Part shown: piece by piece, positions 22,301-43,300 of the stretch
Numbering within the stretch: position 1 is the first letter of the stretch
How the letters are laid out: every line of letters starts with the position of its first letter
DNA from: Lingula anatina
Lineage: Eukaryota > Brachiopoda > Lingulata > Lingulida > Lingulidae
Reading direction: 5' to 3'
Assembly: GCF_001039355.2 (NCBI RefSeq)
Contig: NW_019775425.1
Span: 857,778 to 921,777, forward strand
Length of the DNA stretch: 64,000 nucleotides
Translations under genes and position numbers: made by a program
The notes under the pieces: generated by a model
Told to the model about the DNA's origin: nothing
What the model saw: the letters and a program-made list of their open reading frames with translations, nothing else
The model's database searches: none

Positions 22301-25300
22301 TTGACCTCTGACCAGCAGCCCTGGGCCCCGTAACTCGACCGAGTGCAAGTGTCTCGATTCCATAACTCGCCCATACTTGCCCCATGTAATACATTGTAGC
22401 CTCTATGTGATATCGCTATTCGCAATACACAATGCTTTTGAGTTACAGAGCCGTGTTTCATTTTAGCAACACGGCTGTTTCACAATCAGGGTGAACAATT
22501 AAATGTGGTTAATGTTACAAGTGTCTGATAAATTAGCAATTTACGATTAGAGATTGCTGATAGACTGATATCAAAGACACTGTTCATAGGAGCAAAATAA
22601 AAAAAGAATTATAATAATCGGACTACAATTTACAAAAATATAGCCAATTATGTGTTCAAAAAGTACCTATTTTTAGCTGTTATGATGGGTCATTTCAATT
22701 AAGGTCATAAATATGATGCACTAGCTCTTTATGTCAATGATTTATGGTGAATATGATATTGGTATATAATTCCCGCAACATATGTCTTCTCTTCTAGCAA
22801 GTTCTTCCAAAGAAACATTCTGAGAAAAAATTAATTTTAACCATTTTGCTGAAACAGGCTTTTGTACACATTTTACTTATTTTTGTTAATGCAATGAAAA
22901 ACATATTTGATAAGGCCAAATATCACTTTGACATCACCTACGTGATGATAAGATGAATTTACCATGTTATGACTTCATCATAATAAAGGAGTTGTGCATA
23001 TGTGACCATTATTAATAATGCTATGGTATTTATAATCATGAGCCCCTTGGTGTCTCCTTTTGTAGTGTCCATACCCCCCCTATCGGTTTTATTTAGGAAT
23101 CACAGCATATTCTGTCTGATCTTATTATTTTATGTATGTCCACACTGACATTTATTTTTCAGGAAGAAAATAGCACATTACCCCTTATTATGAAAAGATA
23201 TGCAAGAATTTGGTGCCAAATGTAGTGTCTGTACCCCTACTGTAGTGTCCATACCCCCAAGTTATACATTAACCATTTGGATAACTGGCTACTTATCAAT
23301 GATGATAAAACTTCAAAATATGGTACAAAATATTGTTCTAGATTGTATAAAATGCATTCATGTCCTATGATGTATAGAAAAAACATTGTATATAAATGTA
23401 TATCCGATAAAGTGGTACTAATTAATAAGAGTCAGGCAAGACATTTTGCAAAAAAAATAATATCAGTAAAGATGCTACTGCTACTTCAAATGAATGATAT
23501 TGCTTCCAATATATTGCCAAATATAGCTAATTGCAAAATAATAAATTGTATATGGATTAATATTCTATGGATTAATATATATGATATATTTTGAGGGGGT
23601 ACGAACACTACCATACATGCATAATTAACAGAGGTATATTTATAATACTCTCAGTGGATGAAGTATCAAACATGGATGACAATGAACAAAAGCCAAATAG
23701 GAAAAGAAAAGGGAAACCTGAAATTTTTACTGTCAGCAAAAATAATTTGAAAAAAAAAAAAAAAAACGTCAAAGAGCTAATAGTCATGCTGAAACACGTA
23801 AGGAAGATGTTGAATGCTTGTAACATAGCAGAGAAGCAACAAAAAAAAATGAAGAATCATCCAAGGCTGGCCCAGCAAGAAAGACTAAAGAAGAGAGAAG
23901 AAATTAGGGCATACTGACATAGAGTCAAGGAGAAGCAGAAACCTAACAATCCTGAAAACAGCAGAGCAAGAGGTGCAAATTAACTAGAGATGAAAAAGAA
24001 GAAAAGACTCAAAAAACAAGAATCAAGACTGAAACAAAAATAAATAAATAAATAAATAAATAGAAAAGACCAAGCAACAGAAAGAAAAAGTTTTAAATCT
24101 GGTGAATGAAAGTAAAACTGCATGACACACAACCAAGCACCAGTATCCACTGAAAAAGGTGCTGTGTACGTGTTTCTCCAAAAAACATTTTGATTAATAC
24201 ATGAACTTGTATCCTTTTGGATTAAGTACTGTTGTTCTATCTTTATATTGATATTTTTAGAATGTTGGCAAAAATAGCTGGTAAACAATATGATATTTCA
24301 GTTAAAAAAGCATCAGTTACTTGAATGTGTAGTGTCCGTAGCCCCCAAATCATAGCCTAAGAGNAATTTTAATTATGCTCAACAGGTAAAATACATCTGT
24401 GTCTGTACATAAAAACGGCATTTCTTTAAAATAATGGCCCGATTATGCTGATTTTTGAACTCAACCTGCGATTTAGCAGGAATGACTACTCCTGTGAGTT
24501 TCATGACAACAGGCCTATCGGTTTTCCTTAAAATGTGTTTACAGTGTTGCATATATGCTGAAAAGTGAAAAAAAAAGCATAACTACTAAAATAGTGGCCC
24601 GATCATGCCGATTTTTAAAGTTGACCTGCTTTATAGTAAGATCGTTTACTCCTGTGAGTTTCATGACAACAAGCCTATCGGTTTTCCTTAAAATGTGTTT
24701 ACAGTGTTGCATATATGCTGAAAAGTGAAAAAACAGCATAACTTCTACAATAATGGCCCGATCATGCTGATTTTTGAACTTGACCTGCGTTTTATGAATA
24801 TTCATCAGCTCTGTAAATATACACCCAAAAAGTAAAACTGCCTTCCACTTGTCATGTTTACAATGAAAGTGCACGGTGTCGGCGCCGGCGACGACAGACG
24901 CAGGTGATGGCAATATGTACAGACACATCTGTACATATTTACTGTACTGTTTGAGAACAGTAAGTGACATGGTTTTTCTTAAATGGTCATCATGGGAGCA
25001 GTGCCCAAAATAGTTTTTTTTTCAAATTTGCAATATTACATAATGTTTAACAGCATAATGACCATCAATTTTTAATAATAAAATATTAGTATCATGGATA
25101 TTCAGAAAATGTGACTAGCAAAGGTCTTCAGGCCCATGGAACTTCAAAGTCACAACTTGAAAATGCCAAAATGTAAACAAGACAACACTGTTCTGAAATG
25201 TTTTTTTTTTTTTTTTTGTTTTTAACAATTTTTTTATGATAAAACAAAATTAACAGGTTACTGCCATTTTTATACGATCAACTAAGAAAATTGATGAGAT

Positions 25301-26718
25301 GGGAAAAATATCAAAAAAGCAGTGTTAAATGTCCAATTTCTTCCATTCTGAGATTCTGAACATAGTGAATGATTGAATCTGACAAACTGCAATGATATGA
25401 GTTTATTTCCATTTTTGAAACTTTATTACACAATACACGATAACAAGTTTACCATCATTTTTACATAATCAAATAATAATGTTGTAAAGATGCAGGAAAT
25501 GTCAACCAAACACTTTTACATGTCTTATTAGTTAAATAATGAGACTGTTAACATGCCTAAGAATTGAATCTGAGGAAATGTGAAACAAGACAGCACTGTT
25601 CTGACATGGGTTTATTTCCATTTTTAACACTTTTTTTAACATAAAACAAAATAAACAGTTTACTGCAATTTTTATATGATCAACTAAGAAAATTGATGAG
25701 ATGGGAAAAATATCAATACAACAGTGTTAAATGTCCAATTTCCTCCATTATGAGATTCTGAACATAGTGAATGATTGAATCTGACAAACTGCAATGAAAT
25801 GAGTTTATTTCCATTTTTGACACTTTAATACACAATACACAATAACAAGTTTACCATCATTTTTACATAATCGACTAACAATGTTGTAAAGATGCAGGAA
25901 ATGTCAAACAAACATTTTTATGTATCTTATTAGTTCAATAATGAGACTGTTAACATGCCTAAGAGTTGAATCTGAGGAAATTTGAAAAAAACAGCATAAC
26001 TTCTAAAATAATGCCCCCATTAAGCTGATTTTCTAACTCAACCTGTGTTTTAGTAAGATTGACCACTCCTGTGAGTTAAATGACAATTGGCCTATCTATT
26101 TTTCTTATATTGTGTTTACAGTGTTGCATATATGCTGAAAAATGAAAAAACAGCATAACTACTAAAATAGTGGCCCAATCATGCCGATTTTCGAACTTGA
26201 CCTACATTTTAGTAAGGTTGATTACTCCTGTGAGTTTCATGACAATAGGCCTAACGGTTTTCCTTAAAATGTGTTTACAGGGTTGCATATATGCTGAAAA
26301 GTGAAAAAACAGCATAACTTCTACAATAATGGACTGATCACGCTGATTTTCGAACTTGACCTGCGTTTTATGAATATTCATCAGCTCTGTAAATATAAAG
26401 CCAAAAAGTAAAACTGCCCTCCACTTATCGTGTTTACAAAGAAAGTGCACGGCGACGGCGACGGCAACGACAGACGCAGGTGATGGCAATATGTACAGAC
26501 ACATCTGTGTCTGTACATAAAAATGAAGAATCATCCAAGGCTGGCCCAGCAAGAAAGACTAAAGAAGAGAGAAGAAATTAGGGCATACTGACATAGAGTC
26601 AAGGAGAAGCAGAAACCCAACAATCCTGAAAACAGCAGAGCAAGAGATGCAAATTAACTAAAGATGAAAAAGAAGAAAAGACTCGAAAAAAAAGAATCAA
26701 GACTGAAACAAAAATTAA

Positions 26719-26773
<55 letters not shown>

Positions 26774-27744
26774 AAAAGACCAAGCAACAGAAAGAAAAAG
26801 TTTTAAGTCTGGTGAATGAAAGTAAAACTGCATGACACACAACCAAGCGCCAGTATCCACTGAAAAAGGTGCTGTGGTGTTTCTCCAAAAAACATTTTGA
26901 TTAATACATGTACTTGCATCCTTTTGGATTAAGTACTGTTGTTCTATCTTTATATTGATATTTTTAGAATGTTGGCAAAAATAACTGGTAAACAATATGA
27001 TATTTCAGTTAAAAAAGCATCAGTTACTTGAATGTGTAGTGTCCGTAGCCCCCAAATCATAGCCTAAGAGGTACATGTATCCTGTTAATTTGAACCTAAC
27101 ATAAAAATAATTAATATTGTGTTCTAAAAATGTTGGATGTCATAGTTAAGATGTTATTCTTTTTATCTGTTACAAAATTAAACAAATGCATCAAAGTTAA
27201 TTTTTCTCTCAATGTGACCCCTATTTTGTACCCCTGATTGCGAAACAGCCGAACAGGTAACAATTAACGGTCCTTCCTGTTGTGGTCAAACCACATGCTA
27301 AGTTTGCAATGCAATCGTAGTTGTTCTGTCCAGGGGCATTCTTTTTTCTTGCAGACAGAACATCCTTGGGGGAAGCCCCTGAGAAAATACAGGCGCTCTG
27401 CGCCGTTCATGCATGTTTAGAGTTAAGAGTTAGAGGTGGATAGTGTAAGACGGAGCAGTTGGTCAAGCGAAAAAGCAGTTAGCTGTTACTGCGTGGGCTA
27501 TCAGCCAAAGATTATAAAAAGGAACCCTGTTTTGTTCGTGGCAGCAAATTTAGTTTAAAAAAAAAAGTACCTTATAGGTTACAATATGCATAAGTTACTG
27601 CTGTTGAGTGTTGTACTAGCATTATACGTAGCACAAGCAGAGCTTCATAATCAATAACAATAACATGAAAACTATGAAATCTCTCACCAATTTCCCCTGT
27701 TTTTCTAAATAACCTTCTTCGTGTAGATCATCACCAAATTCCAT
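19337..27744 (-). CDS. PH-domain protein with tyrosine-rich docking-type tail, 5 coding exons
   Basis: Exons (transcript order) 27744-27688, 22084-22010, 21711-21595, 21152-21034 and 20270-19337 join in frame to 433 aa. Residues about 9-118 form a PH domain: EEGYLEKQGKL, then KFSWKKYWFVLRRDKLHYY, FEIVTKNRMHLL, and the closing helix with its invariant Trp (DVWVKKLQQAM). The basic strand pair suits phosphoinositide binding, which I infer. The remainder is disordered, with PPVPKQR and serial SPA/SPG prolines (SH3-type ligands) and tyrosine motifs YETV, YEVF, YYQV, YEIV, YESI, YATC and YAKV (SH2-type ligands). This layout is that of a membrane docking adaptor, but I do not recognise a named orthologue. 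It is divergent from the SLC10 gene and convergent with DCUN1D3. Intron 1 (22085-27687) holds repeats and an assembly join. Confidence 0.8.
21923..21951. repeat. Perfect short hairpin in PH-gene intron 2
   Basis: Thirteen-base arms CAAGGACGTATAT / ATATACGTCCTTG are separated by 3 bases. It may be the remains of a MITE whose interior was lost. Confidence 0.6.
23666..23917 (+). pseudogene. Broken Lys/Arg-rich reading frame, possibly transposon-derived
   Basis: The frame is very basic and ends in a block QQERLKKREEIRAY followed by TGA; beyond the stop the same register keeps a similar composition (HRVKEKQ). The 3' part is present again at 26520-26640 with the same stop. It lies antisense inside an intron of the PH-domain gene. 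Composition and surrounding repeats suggest a decayed transposon ORF, but no transposase signature is visible. It may also be chance in A-rich DNA. Confidence 0.25.
23847..24363. repeat. Duplicated segment, copy 1 (allele-like), ends at N 24364
   Basis: This segment matches 26520-27066 with scattered SNPs and a different number of AAAT units (about 5 here, about 15 there). It stops exactly at the single N. The simplest explanation is two alleles placed in series by scaffolding. Confidence 0.8.
24390..24930. repeat. Repeat element A with ~162-bp internal tandem units, copy 1
   Basis: GTGTTGCATATATGCTG recurs at 24544 and 24706 (period 162) followed by ATGGCCCGATCATGC. The outer ends are inverted TGTGTCTGTACATA / TATGTACAGACACA, and a short GC-rich GGCGACGAC stretch precedes the right end. 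A second copy lies at about 25985-26520. The 143-codon minus-strand frame follows the tandem units and is not a gene. Confidence 0.65.
24960..25985. repeat. 402-bp higher-order tandem repeat (two ~200-bp monomer types)
   Basis: GATCAACTAAGAAAATTGAT occurs at 25276 and 25678, and GAGTTTATTTCCATTTTTG at 25398 and 25800, so the period is 402 bp. Within each unit two diverged ~200-bp halves share TTTATTTCCATTTTT and TTTACCATCATTTTTA-like blocks. Related sequence appears again at 63540-64000. Confidence 0.65.
25985..26520. repeat. Repeat element A, copy 2
   Basis: Same order as 24390-24930: ~162-bp tandem units, GC-rich GACGGCGACGG stretch, then TATGTACAGACACA. Its right end forms a near-perfect palindrome at 26491-26516 and abuts sequence that is duplicated at 23847. 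Confidence 0.65.
26520..27066. repeat. Duplicated segment, copy 2 (allele-like)
   Basis: Second version of 23847-24363, with a longer (AAAT)n run at 26715-26773 and several SNPs. Sequence continues uninterrupted into the exon-1 side of the PH gene, so this is the version connected to the right-hand flank. Confidence 0.8.
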
Positions 27745-28805
27745 CTTTTTATCGAGACTGAATCGACCACTCGAGTGGCTATTAACTGGAAATAACACTT
27801 CCGTGTTGCTTTACTTCCGCAATCTATTTCTTGTTTCTTTTTAATAGATGGCGGGTATAACAAGAGGCTCTTTCAGATATTTTGATAAGGAGAGACAAGC
27901 CCCATTCAGTGTGCAAGTTTAATTATCTCAAACATAGCGTCTTTCTCAAAAACAAATACTCATTCACTACACGTATATATAGACTAAGAGTTTCTTGGCA
28001 AAAGCGTTTGCGCAGAGCTTTCGATTAATAGTATTGCCACAGAAAATTGTGCTAGAGAAGATAGCCTAGGCGCGTATGTATTTCCAATGATTATGTCACA
28101 TCTTGATTGTGTTTATTTCCAAGTGGTCAGGTAATACCTTCCACTTGGTTGTATCCATTTGCATAAATATCATGTAGGAGTAAGCTCCTGTATTTATTTA
28201 TCATCCCATGCCCTTAATTATTTCTTTTTTTTTATTATTATTAAATTTAATCTACATATGTTTAAATTGAAATATAGCCTACTTATAGATGTGACCTTAT
28301 CCTGAGTTTTTTATAAACGATATAGCATGTATAAACTCTGGAATTACCAGAAGAGAAACACGCAGAGAAATTGTGTTATCTGAGTCGCGTAATTTCGATA
28401 AACTTCAACGTGAAGATCAAAAAGGTGTTATCTGATAGGCCCGAAGTGTGGTGGATGTTTGAGGAAATTTTTATGTTCTGTAATGGCGTTGTTTTTATGG
28501 ATTTCACCAAACTTCCCCGCCAGTTTTCTCTGAGCAACACGCACTACGTGATTTTGGATTTTGGGTAGACTTAAGATTATTGCATTTGAGGACTCGCCTG
28601 TTTCACTACTTAGATGGAAGGCAATATCTAATGGATCAACTGAGATCGTCATCCCGGGGAGTAAGGCAACACTGGCTTTTGTATAACATAACTTATACAA
28701 AAGCCTGGCACTGGCTTTTGTATAACATAAATTGAAAATAGACATATCCTTCTGTGTTGACAGTAAACTTGAATTCTATTTTATTACACCACTGAAGGAC
28801 GCGAT
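27745..28805. promoter_or_regulatory. Head-to-head 5' region of the PH-domain and SLC10-like genes
   Basis: About 1.06 kb separates the divergent start codons at 27744 and 28806. It includes a short inverted repeat (28673-28704, arms GGCTTTTGTATAA / TTATACAAAAGCC with a further direct copy). Promoter content is inferred from gene arrangement; no core motif is clear. Confidence 0.4.
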
Positions 28806-31621
28806 ATGCAGGCTGTCATTACAACAGCTTCACTTTTCTTCACTGCGTTGGGTTTGGCTACGGGATTCCACGGAAAAAGAAACTTTTTTGTCGTAGCCGT
28901 CGCCTCCCAAGAAATACTTTATGGAAAGCAGGGTATACTAAATGTAACGTACACTAACTTATTTATAGATCTCAACATGACAGTAGTGCTCACGAAGAAA
29001 GATGTCATAAAAGTAAGTGCCGAAAGTATCAGCCTCGGCCAAACGGGGCAAATAGCTGGCCTATATAACAACAGCAACGAAACAATTTCAGCAACACTGA
29101 AATTGTACCGCAGAAGTTTTGATCTTTCTTTTACAGCAACTGAAATTGGAAGAACATTACTAAAATTGCGTTTTACAACAGTAAACGGGAGTAAGGTTCA
29201 CCCATTCGTATCACCCTCGGATTGCAACATCACAGTTGTGAGAGAGAGGACGCTTGTTCAAGACATTTTGTTTTGGATACAAAAAGCTTTGCTGGCGTTG
29301 CTCACGTTTCTGATGGGTTGCATTGTCCAGTGGGACTGTGTGAAAGAACTACTTCGCAGACCTATTGATATTGGCATTGGAGTTTTTTGCCAATGCGTCT
29401 ACATGCCAGTGGTAAGCGAGCTTTTGTTTATCTTTAATGAATACGTTTCCTTAAGCTTGTTTTCGACGAGGGGCGCTACACTGTAAAACGCTACTGCATA
29501 GGAGAATCATGGCAATATAAGCCGTACCAAAATGCTTCGTGATCAACTTTCAAGTAAAATATAAAGATGTAACAATTTTGTGTCATAGGAATGTTAAATC
29601 ACATTTTTATTGCAAAATTTTCTGCTTAAAAATTTCAATATCAAAGGTTTTACAGTAGTGGTGTCTTATTTTCCCAATAAGAACATGAAATGGTATTGAA
29701 ACCAAACTATGAGACGTGATGCATTATATATTTGGTACTGCGATTCGTGTTTTGCAGTTTGCTTTCGCCTTTATGAATGTGTTCCTGCTGCCCCTTGACT
29801 GGAGCCAAGGCCTACTTCTTTATGGCCTGTCCCCTGGGGGCGTTCTAGTTAACGTGGCCAGTTTGCTTCAAGACACGATTGTGGAGCTCAGTGTCATTTT
29901 GATTATCATCAATACGCTGTTGACGTTTGGTAAGATCAAAGATGCCAGTTTTCCTGCTCACGAGAAACCTGACTAATATCAATCCATTTTCTAAGAAGTC
30001 TTTTTAATCAAAATATATTCAAGACACATTCATGTGTTCTTTTTGTCATTATTTGCGAAATTAGTTCATATTCTTATATTAGAATTGAAAAGATGTGCAG
30101 ATAAAAAATCTTCATTAATTCTATAGTAATAAATGTTAAATAATCCAAAAACATTTCATAAATATGAATGACAATTCTCTTCCAGGCACACTGCCATTGT
30201 TGGTGTTTATATTCAAAGACTACCTTGGAGGCGACATCACGTACGCCAACCTCTCCTTTACTTTCTTGCTGCTACCCTTGGTGCTAGTTACCATTCCTTT
30301 AGTCCTAGGGGGACTCTTACAGCATGGACGTCCAGCGGTACGGCAAAGGGTTCTAAAAGCACTTAACCCCATAAGTTTGACCGTCTGTGTGATAATAATA
30401 GGATTCCAAGTTTATGACAATTTGTACATTTTCCGTTTTCTGAGTTGGAAATTATTTGGATGTGCTGTATTGATGTTGGTAAGCGGTGCGCTGGCAGGCG
30501 GGCTGACGGGGTGGGTGTGTCAAAGAAAATTCTTACAGGTTAAAACGGTCGCTATTGCGACTGCTATGCAGAACGGTGCTCTCGCCAAAGCGCTCCTAGG
30601 TGGGTCTCTGCCTCAGCCCGATGCAGATTTGGCAGCGGTTATTCCCGCATTTGCTTCACTGATTACTTTAGTGATAATGCTGGTAGCTTACGTCGTACAT
30701 GTTCTTTTGATAAAATACCGACCTTACTACTTGCTTCATGATTTAAACAGAGCAAGAGCGTCGGCCTATAAACTATCGACAGATGGATCCGAGGTGCAAG
30801 AAATGTTGGGCTCGGGTGATATAATTCTCCAGGAACAACCTCTTGAGAGAAACAACAGTAAACAAACTAACAAAATCCCAATTGACAATGAAGGTAAACG
30901 TCTGGAAAAGATAGTTAATATTAAAGCGGAAAAGATCAACAACACGGAAATCGAAGTGGACAAGATCCAAAATTGTCTCCGCACAGGGAGTGAGAAGTCG
31001 AAAAATGGAGACGGAAAATCAGTTAATTTTATCGAGGATAGGCACGAAAGTTTCAGTAAAAGACAAAACACTGAAGAAGCTCACAAAAGGCCCCCAGGAA
31101 AAGGTGACCCTGATGAAGGATATACCCCCGAAGTGACTGCAAAAGATTGTGAAACAAATCATGAAAGGGGTATGGTCGATAAAGAACAACTACCAACCAT
31201 CGAAATAATAGTCAGGGACACCGATTTAAGTATTTCAAATCTACCAGACATTTTGGCCTCACAGGAAAAGGGGTCGTTTAATCTTGATAACGATGTTAAT
31301 ACAACGCACGGGGTGAATTTTCCTTTGGGTTTTAATAATGAACCAACTGAAAAAAGTAACTTAAATCAGGAGTCGGACAGTGAAACGCAGTCCAGCACAA
31401 GCATGGGATGCACCGTGCTTAAAGAGCCTATTCTAACAGACGACCAAACTGTAGGTATGGGCTGTGGGGACATCCAGTCAGAGACAAACAGACACAACGA
31501 AGATAAAGACATCACAACAAACAGTCCTGTTCACCAAAGAACTCAATCCGTCGAGCTACAACGTTTAGAGTGCACTGTAAGTTTAGGAGGAGCAGAACCC
31601 GAATGTAATACCTACTTGTAA
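28806..31621 (+). CDS. SLC10-family solute carrier (SLC10A3/A5-like) with long C-terminal tail, 3 coding exons
   Basis: Exons 28806-29411, 29758-29929 and 30186-31621 join in frame to 737 aa. A signal-like hydrophobic start (about 1-20) leads into a ~130-residue ectodomain with N-glycosylation sequons (NVTY, NMTV, NETI, NGSK, NITV), as in SLC10A3/A5. The bile acid:sodium symporter fold follows (about 150-440), with GCIVQWD, the family signature GLSPGGVLVNVASLL, and NTLLTFGTLPLLVFIF across the exon 2-3 boundary. The cytosolic tail (about 442-737) is hydrophilic, Asn/Glu/Lys-rich and much longer than usual (human SLC10A3 about 477 aa in total). The substrate cannot be inferred; SLC10A3 is an orphan. 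The start ATG directly opens the signal sequence. The gene is convergent with CNOT3. Confidence 0.85.
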
Positions 31622-32611
31622 GTAATAAGAAACAATGCCGAGGGGTGGATGGATTACAGGTAAAGGACATGACAGGATTCTCTTAGGTGCGGCAAATCAC
31701 TTTTTTAGGGACAAAAACATATGCTGGTAATAATAGCGCATACGACGGATAGAGCCGCACGTCGTATTTCTCCCACATTTAAATAGCGATGCGATTTTCA
31801 ATTTTTCTCTACTTGTAAGGAGTTTGCACAGAATTATTAGAAAATGAAAGCACAAAACTAAAGAGGAAAACTAAGTCAGGAAATATTTTTAAATACAACA
31901 TATCACAAGAAATTGCTTTATTTTATTTCTTTTTTCAGCAAGTTTTTTCTTATTTATCTTCCTTAGCTTATCTCATGATCACCACATGTGATCCTCATAT
32001 TTACAGCAAATATTTCCACCAAACGCGTGTGGTAACCCAGTACCCACAACGAGTGATGTTGAGGCATATATACACATGTAGTTCTGATGGCCTGTACAAA
32101 AATAAGGTCAAAGTGTACAAGTATACAGATGTACAATACTAAAAACCAAGAATTGATCAATTGCATCACTATGCTACGTCTCAATGATTTTTTCTCATCA
32201 ATATGAAAATTCTTCAACTCCAAATACTGTGAATTATTATCCACAGGAGCAAAGACTTGCAGACAGCAATGGTTTCTCTTCTAGGAAAAAACCCACATGA
32301 CAACGTAGAGCTGTTATTCCCATACTTCTCACAATGTCAATATTTATGTCAGAATTATTGGCTTTGTGGAAATTATGTATTCAATGCTTTCCTGTTATTT
32401 AAAAATGCATCCGTGTGTCAGGACACAAGTAAGATGCTGTGCTACAAAATTAACTGAGATTGACAAAACTGTAGTTATCCTATAACTGTGTTTTCTGAGT
32501 CCTTGTTCCCAACACACCATTGTCATAGGTGGACCTTGCTGTTATCAGTTTACACATTTTAGGACAACAGTAAAGGAGATATCATTATTATTATTATTAA
32601 GTTGGAGATCA
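31622..32611. other. Convergent 3' flanks of the SLC10-like gene and CNOT3
   Basis: About 1 kb between the two stop codons must hold both 3'UTRs. It is AT-rich, contains (ATT)n near 32587, and shows no coding signal or conserved element that I recognise. Confidence 0.5.
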
Positions 32612-42357
<9,746 letters not shown>

Positions 42358-43300
42358 TCCTACGAGTGCAAGGAGACACACGTCTGAACCATGCTATGAA
42401 TGCACTTGGGAGGCTATAACTGTATACACAAGTTGTATACTCGTACGAAAATTTTCCAACTCTGTACTATCTTTGTTTCAAACAAGATGGCTGCCTTTTC
42501 TGAGACTGAATTGCGCATGTGCTAAGAGATCTGTTCTCCATACATCTTTCTAGGTCAAATTATCGTTAAAATAATTGAATTTCAGGAATAGTTTCAAGCG
42601 TTATCAATTATCAAAGCACAACCGTGTGTTTCTTATTTTTTAATGGAATAACTAGTCTAAGCTCTCCGAAAATAGTGAAATAGAAGTTCTAATGTATGGG
42701 AAAATTCAATGAAGTGCGGAATTATGGGATACTTGGTCTCAGTACGCAGGTCATAAACTTCAATGTTTGTCGTTCAAATCCTTCTACAGTATCTGTATTC
42801 CTGGATTTATTACCAAAGTAAGGAGTATCCACAGATTATAAGAGTCTTAAAATGTTATGAATAGGGTAAGTGTCTCAATTAGCATTAGAGATAATGTTGT
42901 AGTGAAATACTTAACCTGACAATCACCTGCTTTTTAAACAAATGCCTGGAAAGAGATGAGAACCTGAAACTTGCATTCTTGCTTTTTCAATATTTTGCAT
43001 ATTTTGCCCTCTTCATATCACTGACCTTGTCCAGAAAAGCTAAGACAACAAGGCAAATGCATTTGGTAGCCCCTTTGCTAAGAGTATTTCAAAATGAATA
43101 ATTTGCTTTTATGAAGGCTATTTTAGAATTTGAAACATTGTCAAAGTCAAAATGGAATAAACTAATTTTTTTCAAAATTCCATAATATCTTGATTTAATC
43201 ATCCCATTTGTGGCATCCATTGATATTCCTTACCATTTCACACATAACAATGATATCTTACCCCAGCTTCTTGATTTTCCTCAGGATGTGACCTTTTGCT
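42358..43300. promoter_or_regulatory. Head-to-head 5' region of CNOT3 and CEP131
   Basis: The start codons (42357 on minus, 43301 on plus) lie 943 bp apart. CEP131's first coding exon appears to follow an acceptor-like TTTTCCTCAG near 43286, so its 5'UTR may be spliced. Promoter content is inferred from arrangement. Confidence 0.4.

Larger units (their letters stand above)
22085..27687. other. Repeat-filled first intron of the PH-domain gene
   Basis: The 5.6 kb between coding exons 1 and 2 contains a weak MITE-like GTAACTC inverted repeat (about 22318-22462), several AGTGTCCATACCCCC-type blocks (23050-23260 and near 24330 and 27040), a broken Lys/Arg-rich frame, an N at 24364, and tandem arrays from 24390 to 26520. 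No exon of another gene is recognisable. Confidence 0.6.

Noticed and set aside
22318-22462. GTAACTC-type inverted repeat that might be a MITE
   Set aside because: The arms are short and imperfect and no second copy is seen in the window, so it is mentioned only in the intron description.
24539-24970. 143-codon minus-strand frame with two similar halves (and a 116-codon relative at 26202-26552)
   Set aside because: The internal similarity follows exactly the 162-bp DNA tandem unit, which is a multiple of three, so open repeated frames arise without selection. No domain is recognised.
30766-31071. 101-codon minus-strand frame in the SLC10-like last exon
   Set aside because: It is antisense to the well-supported transporter tail and is a composition shadow.
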